DNA of 64,000 nucleotides from Hydrogenophaga flava NBRC 102514 (GCF_001571145.1 NZ_BCTF01000015.1:62001-126000), one strand, 5' to 3'; shown: positions 54,467 to 63,982, counted from the stretch's first letter. Made by a program: numbers and translations. Notes: generated from the letters alone by a model not told the origin.

Positions 54467-55441
54467 TTAGGCCTCGAGTCGGGTCGTCGAAGGGGATTCC
54501 CCGAACAGCGCCTTGTAGTCGTGGCTGAAATGGCCCATGTGCCAGAAGCCCCAGCGCGCGGCCACGTCGCCGATGGTCTGCCCGGTGTCCGCCATGCGCA
54601 GTTCGCGCCGCACGGCGTTCAGCCGCACCAGCCGCAGGTAGCTGGCGGGGCTGATGCCCAGGCTGTCCTGGAAGCAGTTCTGCAGCGTGCGGCGGGTGAT
54701 GTGCAGCGCCTCGCACAGCCGCTCCACGCCCAGGTAGTCCTGCGGCTGCTCGGTCACCAGCTCGCGCACGCGGCGCACCACGTCCTGGCGGCGCTGCTGG
54801 CGCGGGGTGACGGCGTCGGCCTGGCCATCCGGCATGAGCGTGTCGCCCAGCACCGCGAACAGGGCCTCGCGCAGGCTGCGACGGCTGGCCTCGTGGTGGA
54901 GCACGCCGGGGTCGGCTTCCAGGCCGCGCAGCACCTCGCGCATCAGCCCGACCAGGCGGAAGCGCTGGGTGGGTGTGAGGGTCTGCACCCGCACGCCCGG
55001 CCCGCGCACCGGGGCCGCGTCGGCCTGGTCGCGTGTGCGCACATGGGCCTGCAGCTCGGCCGGGTCGAACACCAGGCCGTAGAGGCCGTGGCCGGCTGGC
55101 ACCTGCAGGTCGAAGGCCTCGCTGCCATCGGAAATCATCAGTTCGTGCCCGCCCACCGGCCGCCCCATGAAGCGCAGGCCCTCGGGGCGCTCGGGCACCG
55201 ACAGGCCCAGCCAGACGCCGCCGCGCCAGGGCCGGCAGTGCTGGCTGGTGGCGCAGTTGGCCACCTCCTCGAAAGCCTGCAGCGGACCGTCGAACAGCTC
55301 GCGCACCTGGCCCTGGAAGATGCCGGGCGAGGTCTGCACGTAGTCCTGGTCCCAGGCGTCGAGGTTGCGGGCGTGCACGTCCACCTCGCGCGTTCGTTTG
55401 ACGCGGAAGGCGGTCGGCGGGGTGGGGCTGGCGACGGGCAT
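54467..55441 (-). CDS. AraC-family regulator, EutR-like
   Basis: 324 residues; N-terminal effector domain (SPGIFQGQVRELFDGPLQAF; SAHPGHGLYGLVFDPAELQA-like) and a C-terminal AraC double helix-turn-helix with TIGDVAARWGFWHMGHFSHDYKALFGESPS. Divergent from the ethanolamine permease and adjacent eutBC, as the ethanolamine regulators EutR/EatR are. It is also upstream of lysE-davBA on the same strand but separated by the palindrome. Confidence 0.88.
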   Translation of the reverse strand: MPVASPTPPTAFRVKRTREVDVHARNLDAWDQDYVQTSPGIFQGQVRELFDGPLQAFEEVANCATSQHCRPWRGGVWLGLSVPERPEGLRFMGRPVGGHELMISDGSEAFDLQVPAGHGLYGLVFDPAELQAHVRTRDQADAAPVRGPGVRVQTLTPTQRFRLVGLMREVLRGLEADPGVLHHEASRRSLREALFAVLGDTLMPDGQADAVTPRQQRRQDVVRRVRELVTEQPQDYLGVERLCEALHITRRTLQNCFQDSLGISPASYLRLVRLNAVRRELRMADTGQTIGDVAARWGFWHMGHFSHDYKALFGESPSTTRLEA

Positions 55442-55542
55442 GGGGGGCTCCTTCGGCGCACGCGGCGCCGGGGTGCAGCGGGAGTATCAAGTTCCGTGCC
55501 ACGCCCGGCCTGCTGGAAAACCCGGGGGTGAGGCCGTCCGAA

Positions 55543-55598
55543 CTATCCCGTTTCGGAAAAAGTGCGCCACGGCGGGGCGTGTTTCCGATCCGGGATAG
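55543..55598. promoter_or_regulatory. Large imperfect inverted repeat in the AraC/eat gap
   Basis: CTATCCCGTTTCGGAAA (55543-55559) and TTTCCGATCCGGGATAG (55582-55598): 17-bp arms, 15 of 17 complementary, with a 22-bp spacer. Probable paired binding sites for the divergent AraC regulator controlling the ethanolamine genes. Lies about 83 bp upstream of the eat start. Confidence 0.6.
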
Positions 55599-55681
55599 GG
55601 CGCAGCGGGCCGACGAACCACACTGCGCGCCAGGCCGCCCGAGCCGTTCGGGCTTTTCATCCACACACAAGAGAACGTCCC

Positions 55682-57076
55682 ATGTCCACCGCATCCACTC
55701 AGGTCGCCCGGGAGCTCAAGCCCGTGCTGGGCACCTTTTCCCTCTGGGGCATCGCCGTCGGTCTGGTCATTTCCGGTGAGTACTTCGGCTGGAGCTACGG
55801 CTGGGCCAGCGCCGGCACGCTGGGCTTCCTGCTGGCCACGCTGTTCGTGGCGCTGATGTACACCACCTTCATCTTCAGCTTCACCGAGCTGTCCACCTCC
55901 ATCCCGCACGCCGGCGGCCCCTTCGCCTATGCACGCCGGGCCTTCGGCCCCACGGGAGGCTTCATCGCCGGCTTCGCCACCCTGGTGGAGTTCGTGTTCG
56001 CGCCGCCGGCGATCTCGCTGGCCATCGGCGCGTATCTGAACGTGCAGTACCCATCGCTGGACCCGAAGTGGGCGGCGGTGGGTGCCTACGTGATCTTCAT
56101 CGGTCTCAACGCGGTGGGCGTGGGCATCGCGGCGGCGTTCGAGCTGTTCGTCACCATCCTGGCGGTGATCGAGCTGCTGGTGTTTGCCGGCGTGGTCGCT
56201 CCGGGCTGGTCGCTGGCCAACTTCACTGCCAACGGCTGGGCCGGTTCGCCCGACTTCAGCATGGGCACCTGGGCCGGCATCTTCGCCTCCATCCCGTTCG
56301 CCATCTGGTTCTTCCTGGCCATCGAGGGCGCGGCCATGGCCGCCGAAGAGGCCAAGGACCCCAAGCGCACCATCCCCATCGCCTACATCACCGGCATCCT
56401 GACGCTGGTGGCGCTGGCCTTCCTGGTCATGGTCATGGCCGGTGGCGTGGGCGACTGGTCCAAGCTGTCCAACATCAACGATCCGCTGCCCCAGGCCATG
56501 AAGATGGTGGTGGGCGAGTCCAGCGGCTGGCTGCACATGCTGGTGTGGATCGGCCTGTTCGGTCTGGTCGCCTCGTTCCATGGCATCGTGCTGGGCTATT
56601 CGCGCCAGATGTTCGCGCTGGCCCGCGCCGGCTACCTGCCGGCCATGTTCGCCAAGGTGCACCCGCGCTTCCGCACGCCGGTCAATGCGCTCATCGGTGG
56701 CGGCATCGTGGGCATCGCGGCCGTGTTCAGCGACCAGTGGGTCACCATTGGCGGCCTGCCGCTGACGGCCAACATCGTCACCATGGCGGTGCTGGGCGCG
56801 CTGGTGATGTACATCATGTCGATGGCCTCACTGTTCAAGCTGCGTGCGACCGAGCCGAAGCTGGACCGCCCCTTCCGTGCGCCGCTGTACCCGCTGTTCC
56901 CGGCGATCGCCATCGTCTGCGGCCTGGTCTGCCTGGCTGCGGTGGTGTACTTCAACCAGTTGCTGTCGCTGGTCTTCCTGGGCTTCATGGCGGTCTGCTA
57001 CCTCTACTTCCGTCTGACCTCGGCGCAGCGCGACGCGGCGCCGCACGACGCGATGCTGGCCACTGCGGCAGAATGA
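55682..57076 (+). CDS. eat: Ethanolamine permease
   Basis: APC-superfamily permease of 464 residues, about 12 helices. GTFSLWGIAVGLVISGEYFG and GWSYGWASAGTLGFL plus SIPHAGGPFAYARRAFGP are the ethanolamine permease (Eat) blocks. ATG at 55682; immediately upstream of eutB (41 bp) and eutC on the same strand, so uptake and cleavage are co-encoded. Confidence 0.93.
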   Translation: MSTASTQVARELKPVLGTFSLWGIAVGLVISGEYFGWSYGWASAGTLGFLLATLFVALMYTTFIFSFTELSTSIPHAGGPFAYARRAFGPTGGFIAGFATLVEFVFAPPAISLAIGAYLNVQYPSLDPKWAAVGAYVIFIGLNAVGVGIAAAFELFVTILAVIELLVFAGVVAPGWSLANFTANGWAGSPDFSMGTWAGIFASIPFAIWFFLAIEGAAMAAEEAKDPKRTIPIAYITGILTLVALAFLVMVMAGGVGDWSKLSNINDPLPQAMKMVVGESSGWLHMLVWIGLFGLVASFHGIVLGYSRQMFALARAGYLPAMFAKVHPRFRTPVNALIGGGIVGIAAVFSDQWVTIGGLPLTANIVTMAVLGALVMYIMSMASLFKLRATEPKLDRPFRAPLYPLFPAIAIVCGLVCLAAVVYFNQLLSLVFLGFMAVCYLYFRLTSAQRDAAPHDAMLATAAE

Positions 57077-57117
57077 AATCCACCGGGTGATCCGATCCCC
57101 ACCGAGGAGCCGCTGAC

Positions 57118-58512
57118 GTGAATCTGAGCGCGACGCTGGGACACCAGACACACCGCTTCGGCAGCCTGCGCGAGGTGATGGCCAAGGCCACACCCCTGCG
57201 CTCGGGCGACGCCCTGGCGGGCCTGGCCGCCACCACCGAACAGGAGCGGGTGGCCGCGCGCTGGGTGCTGGCCGAGGTGCCGCTGCAGCGCTTCCTGGAC
57301 GAGGCGCTGGTTCCCTACGAAAGCGACGAGGTCACGCGCCTGATCATCGACGGCCATGACCGCGCGGCCTTTGCGCCGGTCAGCGGCCTGACGGTGGGCG
57401 GCTTCCGCGACTGGCTGCTGAGCGATGCGGCCACGCCCGCGGTGCTGGAGCGGCTCTCGCCCGGGCTCACGCCCGAGATGGTGGCGGCCGTCAGCAAGCT
57501 CATGCGCAACCAGGACCTGATGCTGGTGGCCAAGAAGTGCGAGGTGGTCACGCGCTTTCGCAACACGGTGGGGCAACGCGGCCACCTGAGCGTGCGGCTG
57601 CAGCCCAACCACCCCACCGACGACCCGGCCGGCATCGTCGCCAGCCTGATCGACGGCCTGCTGCACGGCGCGGGTGATGCGGTGATCGGCGTCAACCCGG
57701 TGTCCGACAGCGTGCCCGACCTGGTGCGCCTGAACCACGTGCTGGCCGAGGTGATCGAGCGCGGCGCCGTGCCCACGCAGAGCTGCGTGCTCACCCACGT
57801 CACCAACACGATGCAGGCCATGCAGCTCGGCGCGCCGGTGGACCTGGTGTTCCAGTCCATCGCCGGCACCGAGGCGGCCAACCGCTCCTTCGGCATCACG
57901 CTGTCGCTGCTGGACGAGGCGCACGCCGCCGCGCTCGAACTGAAGCGCGGCACAGTGGGCGACAACGTGATGTATTTCGAGACCGGGCAGGGCAGTGCGC
58001 TGTCGGCCAACGCCCACCACGGCGTGGACCAGCAGACCTGCGAGGCGCGCGCCTATGCCGTGGCGCGGCGCTACCGGCCCATGCTGGTCAACACCGTGGT
58101 CGGCTTCATCGGCCCCGAGTACTTGTACGACGGCAAACAGATCATCCGCGCCGGCCTGGAAGACCACTTCTGCGGCAAGCTGCTGGGCCTGCCCATGGGC
58201 TGCGACATCTGCTACACCAACCACGCCGAAGCCGACCAGGACGACATGGACAACCTCATGGTGCTGCTGGCCAGCGCGGGGCTGAACTTCATGATCGGAG
58301 TGCCCGGCGCCGACGACGTGATGCTGAACTACCAGAGCACCTCGTTCCACGACGCGCTGGTGCTGCGCGACCTGCTGGGCCTCAAGCGCGCGCCGGAGTT
58401 CGAGGCCTGGCTGCAGCGCGTGGGTGTGACCGGTGCCGATGGCCGCCTGCTGCCCGCCACGGCGCAGCTGCCACTGTCGCAGCGCCTGTGGACCCTGCCG
58501 GAGCCCGCATGA
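57118..58512 (+). CDS. eutB: Ethanolamine ammonia-lyase heavy subunit
   Basis: Adenosylcobalamin-dependent enzyme that splits ethanolamine to acetaldehyde and ammonia; alpha subunit with the substrate site. 464 residues. KCEVVTRFRNTVGQRGHLSVRLQPNHP, GVNPVSDS, QSIAGTEAANRSFGI, GLPMGCDICYTNHAEADQDD and GVPGADDVMLNYQSTSFHD are family blocks. GTG start with a GAGG upstream. ATGA overlap with eutC. No carboxysome shell genes are present, as in other short eut sets. Confidence 0.96.
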   Translation: MNLSATLGHQTHRFGSLREVMAKATPLRSGDALAGLAATTEQERVAARWVLAEVPLQRFLDEALVPYESDEVTRLIIDGHDRAAFAPVSGLTVGGFRDWLLSDAATPAVLERLSPGLTPEMVAAVSKLMRNQDLMLVAKKCEVVTRFRNTVGQRGHLSVRLQPNHPTDDPAGIVASLIDGLLHGAGDAVIGVNPVSDSVPDLVRLNHVLAEVIERGAVPTQSCVLTHVTNTMQAMQLGAPVDLVFQSIAGTEAANRSFGITLSLLDEAHAAALELKRGTVGDNVMYFETGQGSALSANAHHGVDQQTCEARAYAVARRYRPMLVNTVVGFIGPEYLYDGKQIIRAGLEDHFCGKLLGLPMGCDICYTNHAEADQDDMDNLMVLLASAGLNFMIGVPGADDVMLNYQSTSFHDALVLRDLLGLKRAPEFEAWLQRVGVTGADGRLLPATAQLPLSQRLWTLPEPA

Positions 58513-59342
58513 CGAAGGACCTTTCGCCCTTGCCGGACGAACCACGCCACGACATCGGCATTGAAAGCAGCGCCGACCCCTGGGCCCACCTGCGGCGCTT
58601 CACCCCCGCGCGCATCGCGCTCGGCCGCGCCGGCGCCAGCCTGCCCACGCGCGAGGTGCTGGGCTTCACCCTGGCGCACGCACAGGCGCGCGATGCCATC
58701 CACCTGCCGCTGGACGCGGACCTGCTGGCCGGGCAGCTGCAGGCCGACGGCTGGCCCGCGCCGCTGCGCCTGCACAGCCGGGCCCACGACCGCCACGAGT
58801 ACCTGCTGCGCCCCGACCTGGGGCGCCGGCTGGACGAGGCCAGCGTGTCGGGCCTGCAGTCCTGGCGCGCCGACAACCCTGCGCCCGATCTGGCCCTGGT
58901 GGTGGGCGACGGCCTGTCGGCCCTGGGCATCCAGCGTCACACCGTGGCCCTGTTCGGTGCCATCCGAGAGGCCCTGGGCGGGGCCTTTGTCCAGAGCCCG
59001 CCCGTGCTGGTTCGCCAGGCCCGTGTGGCCGTGGCCGACGAGGTGGGCGAACTGCTGGGCGCCCGCATGGTGGCCATGGTGGTGGGCGAGCGCCCCGGCC
59101 TGAGCTCGCCCGACAGCGTGGGCATCTACCTGACGCACGCCCCCCGGGTGGGGCGCCACGACGCCGAGCGCAACTGCATCTCCAACGTGCGTCCCGCCGG
59201 GCAGGACCCGGTCACGGCCGCGCGCCGCCTGGCCTGGCTGGTGCACGAAGGCCTGCGCCTGGGCGTCACCGGCGTCGGCCTCAAGGACCACAGCGGCCTG
59301 CCCATGGTGGCCGGCCCCTCCGCGCAAGGCTTGTCTGGTTAA
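58509..59342 (+). CDS. eutC: Ethanolamine ammonia-lyase light subunit
   Basis: 277 residues; cobalamin-binding partner of EutB. RRFTPARIALGRAGASLPTREVLGF, HEYLLRPDLGR, VVGDGLSALGI, LLGERPGLSSPDS-type block and ERNCISNVRP are typical. Downstream acetaldehyde dehydrogenase is not in the window. Confidence 0.95.
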   Translation: MTKDLSPLPDEPRHDIGIESSADPWAHLRRFTPARIALGRAGASLPTREVLGFTLAHAQARDAIHLPLDADLLAGQLQADGWPAPLRLHSRAHDRHEYLLRPDLGRRLDEASVSGLQSWRADNPAPDLALVVGDGLSALGIQRHTVALFGAIREALGGAFVQSPPVLVRQARVAVADEVGELLGARMVAMVVGERPGLSSPDSVGIYLTHAPRVGRHDAERNCISNVRPAGQDPVTAARRLAWLVHEGLRLGVTGVGLKDHSGLPMVAGPSAQGLSG

Positions 59343-59349
59343 ACTCGGC

Positions 59350-59367
59350 TGAACCGTTTTCGGTTCA
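59350..59367 (+). other. Short hairpin between eutC and argP
   Basis: TGAACCG (59350-59356) and CGGTTCA (59361-59367) around TTTT. No T-run after it. May end the eut transcript weakly or act as an ArgP-site; lies 18 bp before the argP ATG. Confidence 0.4.
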
Positions 59368-59385
59368 CTCAAGTTTCAATCGGAC

Positions 59386-60294
59386 ATGCTGGACGCCCGC
59401 CAACTCGAAGCCCTGGCCGCCGTGGTCGAACACCGCGGCTTCGGCCCGGCCGCCCAGGCGCTGAACCTCACGCTGGCGGCGGTGTCGCTGCGCATCAAGT
59501 CGCTGGAAGAACACCTGGGTCAGCGCCTGCTGGTGCGCGGCAAGGCGGTGCGCGCCACGTCCGCTGGCCAGGCCTTGCTGGCGCATGTGAAGCAGCTGCA
59601 GATGATGGAGGCCGACCTGCTGGCCGGGCTGCAGGGCGGCGCCGAATCGCGGGCCGGCGCGGCCTGGCAGAGCCTGAGCGTGGCGACCAACGCCGACTCG
59701 GTGGCCAGCTGGTTTCTGCCTGGCGTGGCGCCGGTGCTGCAGCGGCACCGGCTGCTGCTGGACGTGATGATCGACGACCAGGACCACACCCACGACCTGC
59801 TGCGCAGCGGCGACGTGATCGGCTGCGTCACCACCCTGGCCGAACCCATGCGCGGCTGTGTGGCCGAGCCGCTGGGCGTGATGCGCTACCGCTGCGTGGC
59901 CGCGCCCGAAGTGGTGCAGCGCTGCCGCACACCGCGCGGGGCCGTGTCGCCGCACCAGCTGCTGGCCCAGCCGGCCGTGATTTTCAACCGCAAGGACGCG
60001 CTGCAGGACGCCTTCCTGCTGCAGCACTTCGGCCTGAAGCAGCCCAGCTACCCGCGCCACTACGCGCCGGCGGTGGACGCCTTCGAGCGGGCGATCGAAC
60101 TGGGACTGGGCTGGGGCATGGTGCCCGAGCAGAACCTGCCCGGGCGGCCGGGCCTGCAGGAGGTGCTGCCCGGCGCCACGGTGGACGTGACGCTGTACTG
60201 GCAGCACTGGGCGCGCGAGCCGCTGTCGGCGCAGCGGCTCACGCAGGCGGTCAAGGCGGCGGCGCACGCCGCCTTGCCGCCCGTGGCGGGCTGA
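59386..60294 (+). CDS. argP: LysR-family regulator of the ArgP/LysG type
   Basis: 302 residues: winged helix (LEALAAVVEHRGFGPAAQAL; LAAVSLRIKSLEEHLGQRLL) and effector domain with LSVATNADSVASWFLPGVAPV, the ArgP/LysG hallmark. Family members sense lysine/arginine and switch LysE/ArgO exporters; a LysE gene lies 5 kb away at 53745-54389, not adjacent. Its stop touches the psiF stop on the other strand. Confidence 0.88.
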   Translation: MLDARQLEALAAVVEHRGFGPAAQALNLTLAAVSLRIKSLEEHLGQRLLVRGKAVRATSAGQALLAHVKQLQMMEADLLAGLQGGAESRAGAAWQSLSVATNADSVASWFLPGVAPVLQRHRLLLDVMIDDQDHTHDLLRSGDVIGCVTTLAEPMRGCVAEPLGVMRYRCVAAPEVVQRCRTPRGAVSPHQLLAQPAVIFNRKDALQDAFLLQHFGLKQPSYPRHYAPAVDAFERAIELGLGWGMVPEQNLPGRPGLQEVLPGATVDVTLYWQHWAREPLSAQRLTQAVKAAAHAALPPVAG

Positions 60295-60666
60295 TCAGCC
60301 CTTCAGACAGGTGCTCATGAAAGCCTTGCGCTCATCGCCCTTGAGCACCTTCTTGCCGGCCTCCTCGTTGCAGGTCTTCATCTTGTTCTGCTGGCTGTTG
60401 CCGGCCTCTTCCTCGCCGCTCAGGCACTTGCTCATGAAGGCCTTGCGCTCGTCGCCCTTGAGCGTCTTGGCTTTCGGGTCGGCGTTGCAGGTCTTCATGC
60501 GGTTCTGCTGGGCGGTCGGCTTCTTGTCGGCCGCAGGGGCTGCTGCTGGCGCCGCGGCGGGAGCGGGTGCCGCGGCGGCGGCAGGTGCGGCCGCAGGAGC
60601 CGCCGTCTGGGCGAGGGCCAGGGAGAGGGTTCCGGTCAGGGCGATCAGGGTCAGCAGTTGTTTCAT
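60295..60666 (-). CDS. PsiF-repeat protein
   Basis: 123 residues: signal peptide, an Ala/Pro-rich linker of about 28 residues, then two PsiF repeats, each NRMKTCNADPK/KAFMSKCL-like (about 54-86 and 92-122), with conserved Cys pairs. PsiF is induced by phosphate starvation in E. coli; the molecular role is unknown. Exported, probably periplasmic. Confidence 0.85.
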   Translation of the reverse strand: MKQLLTLIALTGTLSLALAQTAAPAAAPAAAAAPAPAAAPAAAPAADKKPTAQQNRMKTCNADPKAKTLKGDERKAFMSKCLSGEEEAGNSQQNKMKTCNEEAGKKVLKGDERKAFMSTCLKG

Positions 60667-60781
60667 GTGGTGCCTTGTGGGGTGAAGTGCCCGAAACGGG
60701 CCCGGAAACGATACCCGCGTTTGTCTTAAGGCTGTCTGACAGCCGGGGGCAGGGCTTTCCCGAACCTAAAATCCCGTCCCT

Positions 60782-62479
60782 ATGCTCAAGATCAAACAGG
60801 AACTGCTGGCCGGCCTCGCGCAGGCGCTGGACCAGCTCTCACCCGGTGCCGGCGACAAGGCCGCCTTCGAATCGCCCAAGGTCGCGGCCCATGGCGACTA
60901 CGCCGTCACGGCCGCCATGCAGCTGGCCAAACCGCTGAAAGCCAACCCGCGCCAGCTGGGTGAGCAGCTCAAGGCCGCGCTGATGGCGCTGCCGGTCTAC
61001 CAGCAATGGGTGGCCGACATCGAGATCGCCGGGCCCGGCTTCCTGAACCTGCGGCTCAAGCCCGCGGCCAAGCAGGCCATCGTGACCGAGGTGCTGCAGG
61101 CTGGCGAAGCCTTCGGCGTCCAGCCCTCCAATGGCCAGCGCCTGATGGTTGAGTTTGTCTCGGCCAACCCCACCGGCCCGCTGCACGTGGGCCACGGCCG
61201 CCAGGCCGCGCTGGGCGACGCCATCTGCAACCTCTACAGCACCCAGGGCTGGAGCGTGCACCGCGAGTTCTATTACAACGACGCGGGTGTGCAGATCGGC
61301 ACGCTGGCCACCAGCACGCAGCTGCGCGCCAAGGGCTTCAAGCCGGGCGACGACTGCTGGCCCACCGACAGTGACAACCCGCTGGCCAAGAACTTCTACA
61401 ACGGCGACTACATCGCCGACATCGCCGAGGCCTTCAAAGCCCGTGCCACCGTGAAGGCCGACGACCGCGCGTTCACCGCGAACGGCGATGTCGAGGACTA
61501 CGACAACATCCGGCAGTTCGCTGTCGCCTACCTGCGCAACGAGCAGGACCTGGATTTGCAGGCCTTCGCGGTCAAGTTCGACCACTACTACCTGGAATCC
61601 AGCCTCTACACCGACGGCCGCGTGGACGCAACGGTGAACCGGCTGGTCGCAAACGGCAAGACCTACGAGCAGGACGGCGCGCTGTGGCTGAAGTCGACCG
61701 ACTACGGCGACGACAAGGACCGCGTCATGCGCAAGGGCGACGGCACCTACACCTACTTCGTGCCCGACGTGGCCTACCACATCGCCAAGTGGGAGCGCGG
61801 CTTCACCAAGGTCATCAACATCCAGGGCACCGACCACCACGGGACGATTGCGCGCGTGCGCGCCGGCCTGCAGGCCGCCGATGTGGGCATTCCCCAGGGC
61901 TACCCCGACTACGTGCTGCACACCATGGTGCGCGTGGTGCGCAACGGCGAAGAGGTCAAGATCAGCAAGCGCGCCGGCAGCTACGTGACGCTGCGCGACC
62001 TGATCGAGTGGACCAGCAAGGACGCGGTGCGCTTCTTCCTGCTCAGCCGCAAGCCCGACACCGAGTACACCTTCGATGTCGACCTGGCGGTGCAGAAGAA
62101 CAACGACAACCCGGTCTACTACGTGCAGTACGCCCACGCGCGCATCTGCTCGGTGCTGGCGGCCTGGGGCGGTGACGTGGCCTCGCTGGCCGGTGCCGAC
62201 CTGTCGGCGCTGGACACGCCGGCCGCGCAGGCGCTGATGCTGCTGCTGGCCAAGTACCCGGCCATGCTCACCGCGGCGGCCGAAGGCTTTGCCCCGCACG
62301 ACGTCACCTTCTACCTGCGCGAACTCGCCGCCGCGTACCACAGCTACTACGACGCCGAGCGCATCCTGGTGGACGACGAAGCCGTAAAAAAAGCGCGCCT
62401 GGCCCTGGTCCGTGCCACCGCGCAGGTGTTGCACAATGGTCTGGCCGTGCTGGGCGTGAGCGCCCCGCAGAAGATGTGA
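60782..62479 (+). CDS. argS: Arginyl-tRNA synthetase
   Basis: Class I synthetase of 565 residues. HIGH-type [19 protein letters not shown] at about 128-145; [23 protein letters not shown] near 393 in place of KMSKS, as in many ArgS; C-terminal anticodon domain with [19 protein letters not shown] at 60767-60772 may be a -10. A SPOR protein and dsbA follow on the same strand. Confidence 0.97.
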   Translation: MLKIKQELLAGLAQALDQLSPGAGDKAAFESPKVAAHGDYAVTAAMQLAKPLKANPRQLGEQLKAALMALPVYQQWVADIEIAGPGFLNLRLKPAAKQAIVTEVLQAGEAFGVQPSNGQRLMVEFVSANPTGPLHVGHGRQAALGDAICNLYSTQGWSVHREFYYNDAGVQIGTLATSTQLRAKGFKPGDDCWPTDSDNPLAKNFYNGDYIADIAEAFKARATVKADDRAFTANGDVEDYDNIRQFAVAYLRNEQDLDLQAFAVKFDHYYLESSLYTDGRVDATVNRLVANGKTYEQDGALWLKSTDYGDDKDRVMRKGDGTYTYFVPDVAYHIAKWERGFTKVINIQGTDHHGTIARVRAGLQAADVGIPQGYPDYVLHTMVRVVRNGEEVKISKRAGSYVTLRDLIEWTSKDAVRFFLLSRKPDTEYTFDVDLAVQKNNDNPVYYVQYAHARICSVLAAWGGDVASLAGADLSALDTPAAQALMLLLAKYPAMLTAAAEGFAPHDVTFYLRELAAAYHSYYDAERILVDDEAVKKARLALVRATAQVLHNGLAVLGVSAPQKM

Positions 62480-62493
62480 ACCCCCCACCTCCC

Positions 62494-63162
62494 ATGAACA
62501 TTTCATTTCCGCAGGCCCGCGCGCAGCGTGGCGGCACCCTGGTCGGCTTTGTGGTCGGCCTGCTCGTCGGTCTGGGCCTGGCGCTCTCGGTGGCTGTGTA
62601 TGTGACGCGCGTGCCCGTGCCGTTTGTGGACCGGGGTGTCACCCGCAAGCCGGCCGACGATGCGGCCGAGGCCGAACGCAACAAGGGCTGGAACCCCAAC
62701 GCCGGGCTGGTGAACAAGGCGCCGCCGCTGCCAACCCCGGCAGAGACGCCGCCGCCGGTGGCCGGCGACACCGCGCCGAAAGAGTCTCCCGCGGCCGAGC
62801 CCGACAAGGCACCGGCAGCCAAAGCCGCAGACGCCGCCACCAAGCCGGACACCGACCCGCTGGGCGACCTGATGAAGGCCAAGGCCGGGGCGCCGGCTGA
62901 GCCCGCAGCCGCACAGGGGGCCGATCCGTTCTCCTACTTCGTGCAGGCAGGCGCGTTCAAGTCCCCCGAAGAAGCGCAGGCTCAGAAGGCCCGGCTCGCC
63001 ATGCTGGGCATGGACGCCACCATCACCGAACGCGAGCAGTCGGGCCGCACCGTGTTCCGTGTCCGCATGGGACCGTTTGGCCAGAAGGCCGTGGCGGAGG
63101 CCACGCGCGAGCAGCTGGAGGTGAACGGGGTGGAAGCGGCGCTGGTGCGGGTGCAGCGCTGA
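62494..63162 (+). CDS. SPOR-domain protein (FtsN-like)
   Basis: 222 residues: short cytoplasmic N-terminus, one membrane helix (about 14-38), a Pro/Ala-rich periplasmic linker, and a C-terminal SPOR domain (FSYFVQAGAFKSPEEAQAQK ... VFRVRMGPF). SPOR domains bind denuded septal peptidoglycan; the layout matches FtsN. ATG at 62494 rather than an in-frame start at 62476. Starts 14 bp after argS. Confidence 0.88.
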   Translation: MNISFPQARAQRGGTLVGFVVGLLVGLGLALSVAVYVTRVPVPFVDRGVTRKPADDAAEAERNKGWNPNAGLVNKAPPLPTPAETPPPVAGDTAPKESPAAEPDKAPAAKAADAATKPDTDPLGDLMKAKAGAPAEPAAAQGADPFSYFVQAGAFKSPEEAQAQKARLAMLGMDATITEREQSGRTVFRVRMGPFGQKAVAEATREQLEVNGVEAALVRVQR

Positions 63163-63232
63163 TTGCTTGGCACCGAGGAACTTTTCGCAGTCCCGGGAGC
63201 CTGATTCAGGTCATTTCAAGGAGTCCGATTCC

Positions 63233-63871
63233 ATGCATCGTCGAGATTTTTCGCGCAGCCTCCTGGTGGCTGGTGCCGCCACCGCCAGCGGGCTGGCCCT
63301 GTCACCGGCCATGGCCCAGCGCGTGGCCTTCAAGGAAGGCACCGATTTCCAGCGGCTGGCCAAGCCGGCGCCGACCGAGAGCCCGACGGGCCAGGTCGAG
63401 GTGGTCGAGTTCTTTGCGTACAGCTGCATCCACTGCTACAACTTCGAGCCGGTCTTCCACGAGTGGATCAAGCGCAAGCCGGCCCATGTGACGGTGCGCC
63501 GCATGCCGGTGGCCTTCAACCAGAACTTCGTGCCGATGCAGCGCCTGTACTTCACGCTGGAGGCCATGAACCTGGTGGACACGATGCACGTCAAGGTGTT
63601 CAAGGCCATCCACGAGGAGCGCCTGCCTCTGACGACGGCGCCTGCCATCACCGCCTGGATCGAAAAGCAGGGCGTCAACCGCGAGCAGTTTCTGGGCATC
63701 TTCAACGGCCAGGCCGCCAAGCTGGCCGAGAAGGCCGTCGGTCTGCAGGACGCTTACCAGGTGGAAGGCACGCCCGCCCTGGGCATCGCCGGCAAGTTCT
63801 ATGTGGGCGGACAAGGGCCGCGTACCCTGCTGGTGGCCGACTCGCTGATCGCCGAGGCCCGCAAAGGCTGA
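63233..63871 (+). CDS. dsbA: Thiol:disulfide interchange protein DsbA
   Basis: Periplasmic disulfide donor of 212 residues. Thioredoxin fold with active site CIHC (Cys65, Cys68) in FFAYSCIHCYNFEP and the cis-Pro in VEGTPALGI. The signal peptide begins MHRRDFSRSLLVAGAA, resembling a twin-arginine signal. GGAG upstream of the ATG at 63233. A perfect 12-bp hairpin follows. Confidence 0.92.
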   Translation: MHRRDFSRSLLVAGAATASGLALSPAMAQRVAFKEGTDFQRLAKPAPTESPTGQVEVVEFFAYSCIHCYNFEPVFHEWIKRKPAHVTVRRMPVAFNQNFVPMQRLYFTLEAMNLVDTMHVKVFKAIHEERLPLTTAPAITAWIEKQGVNREQFLGIFNGQAAKLAEKAVGLQDAYQVEGTPALGIAGKFYVGGQGPRTLLVADSLIAEARKG

Positions 63872-63893
63872 CCTTTTTCTGTCCCTGCTCCCC

Positions 63894-63922
63894 GTTGAAG
63901 CCCGCCCCGTGCGGGCTTCAAC
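63894..63922 (+). terminator. Hairpin after dsbA
   Basis: GTTGAAGCCCGC (63894-63905) pairs perfectly with GCGGGCTTCAAC (63911-63922) around CCCGT; a short TTT follows. Likely transcription terminator for dsbA. Confidence 0.7.
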
Positions 63923-63976
63923 GTTTCAAGGCGGGAACAATGTGCCGGGGCGGCGGCGAAACGCTTTGGGCGCCGC

Positions 63977-63982
63977 TACAAT
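63977..63982 (+). promoter_or_regulatory. TACAAT near the window end
   Basis: A -10-like hexamer just before an ATG at 63981 whose frame runs out of the window; the gene, if any, cannot be judged. Confidence 0.25.

Noticed and set aside
57118-59342. Microcompartment ethanolamine operon
   Set aside because: No shell protein or eutE/eutG genes flank eutBC; it is the short non-compartment type.
60295-60666. Tandem nucleotide repeat within the psiF gene
   Set aside because: The two halves are a protein-level PsiF repeat; DNA similarity follows from that and is not a separate element.
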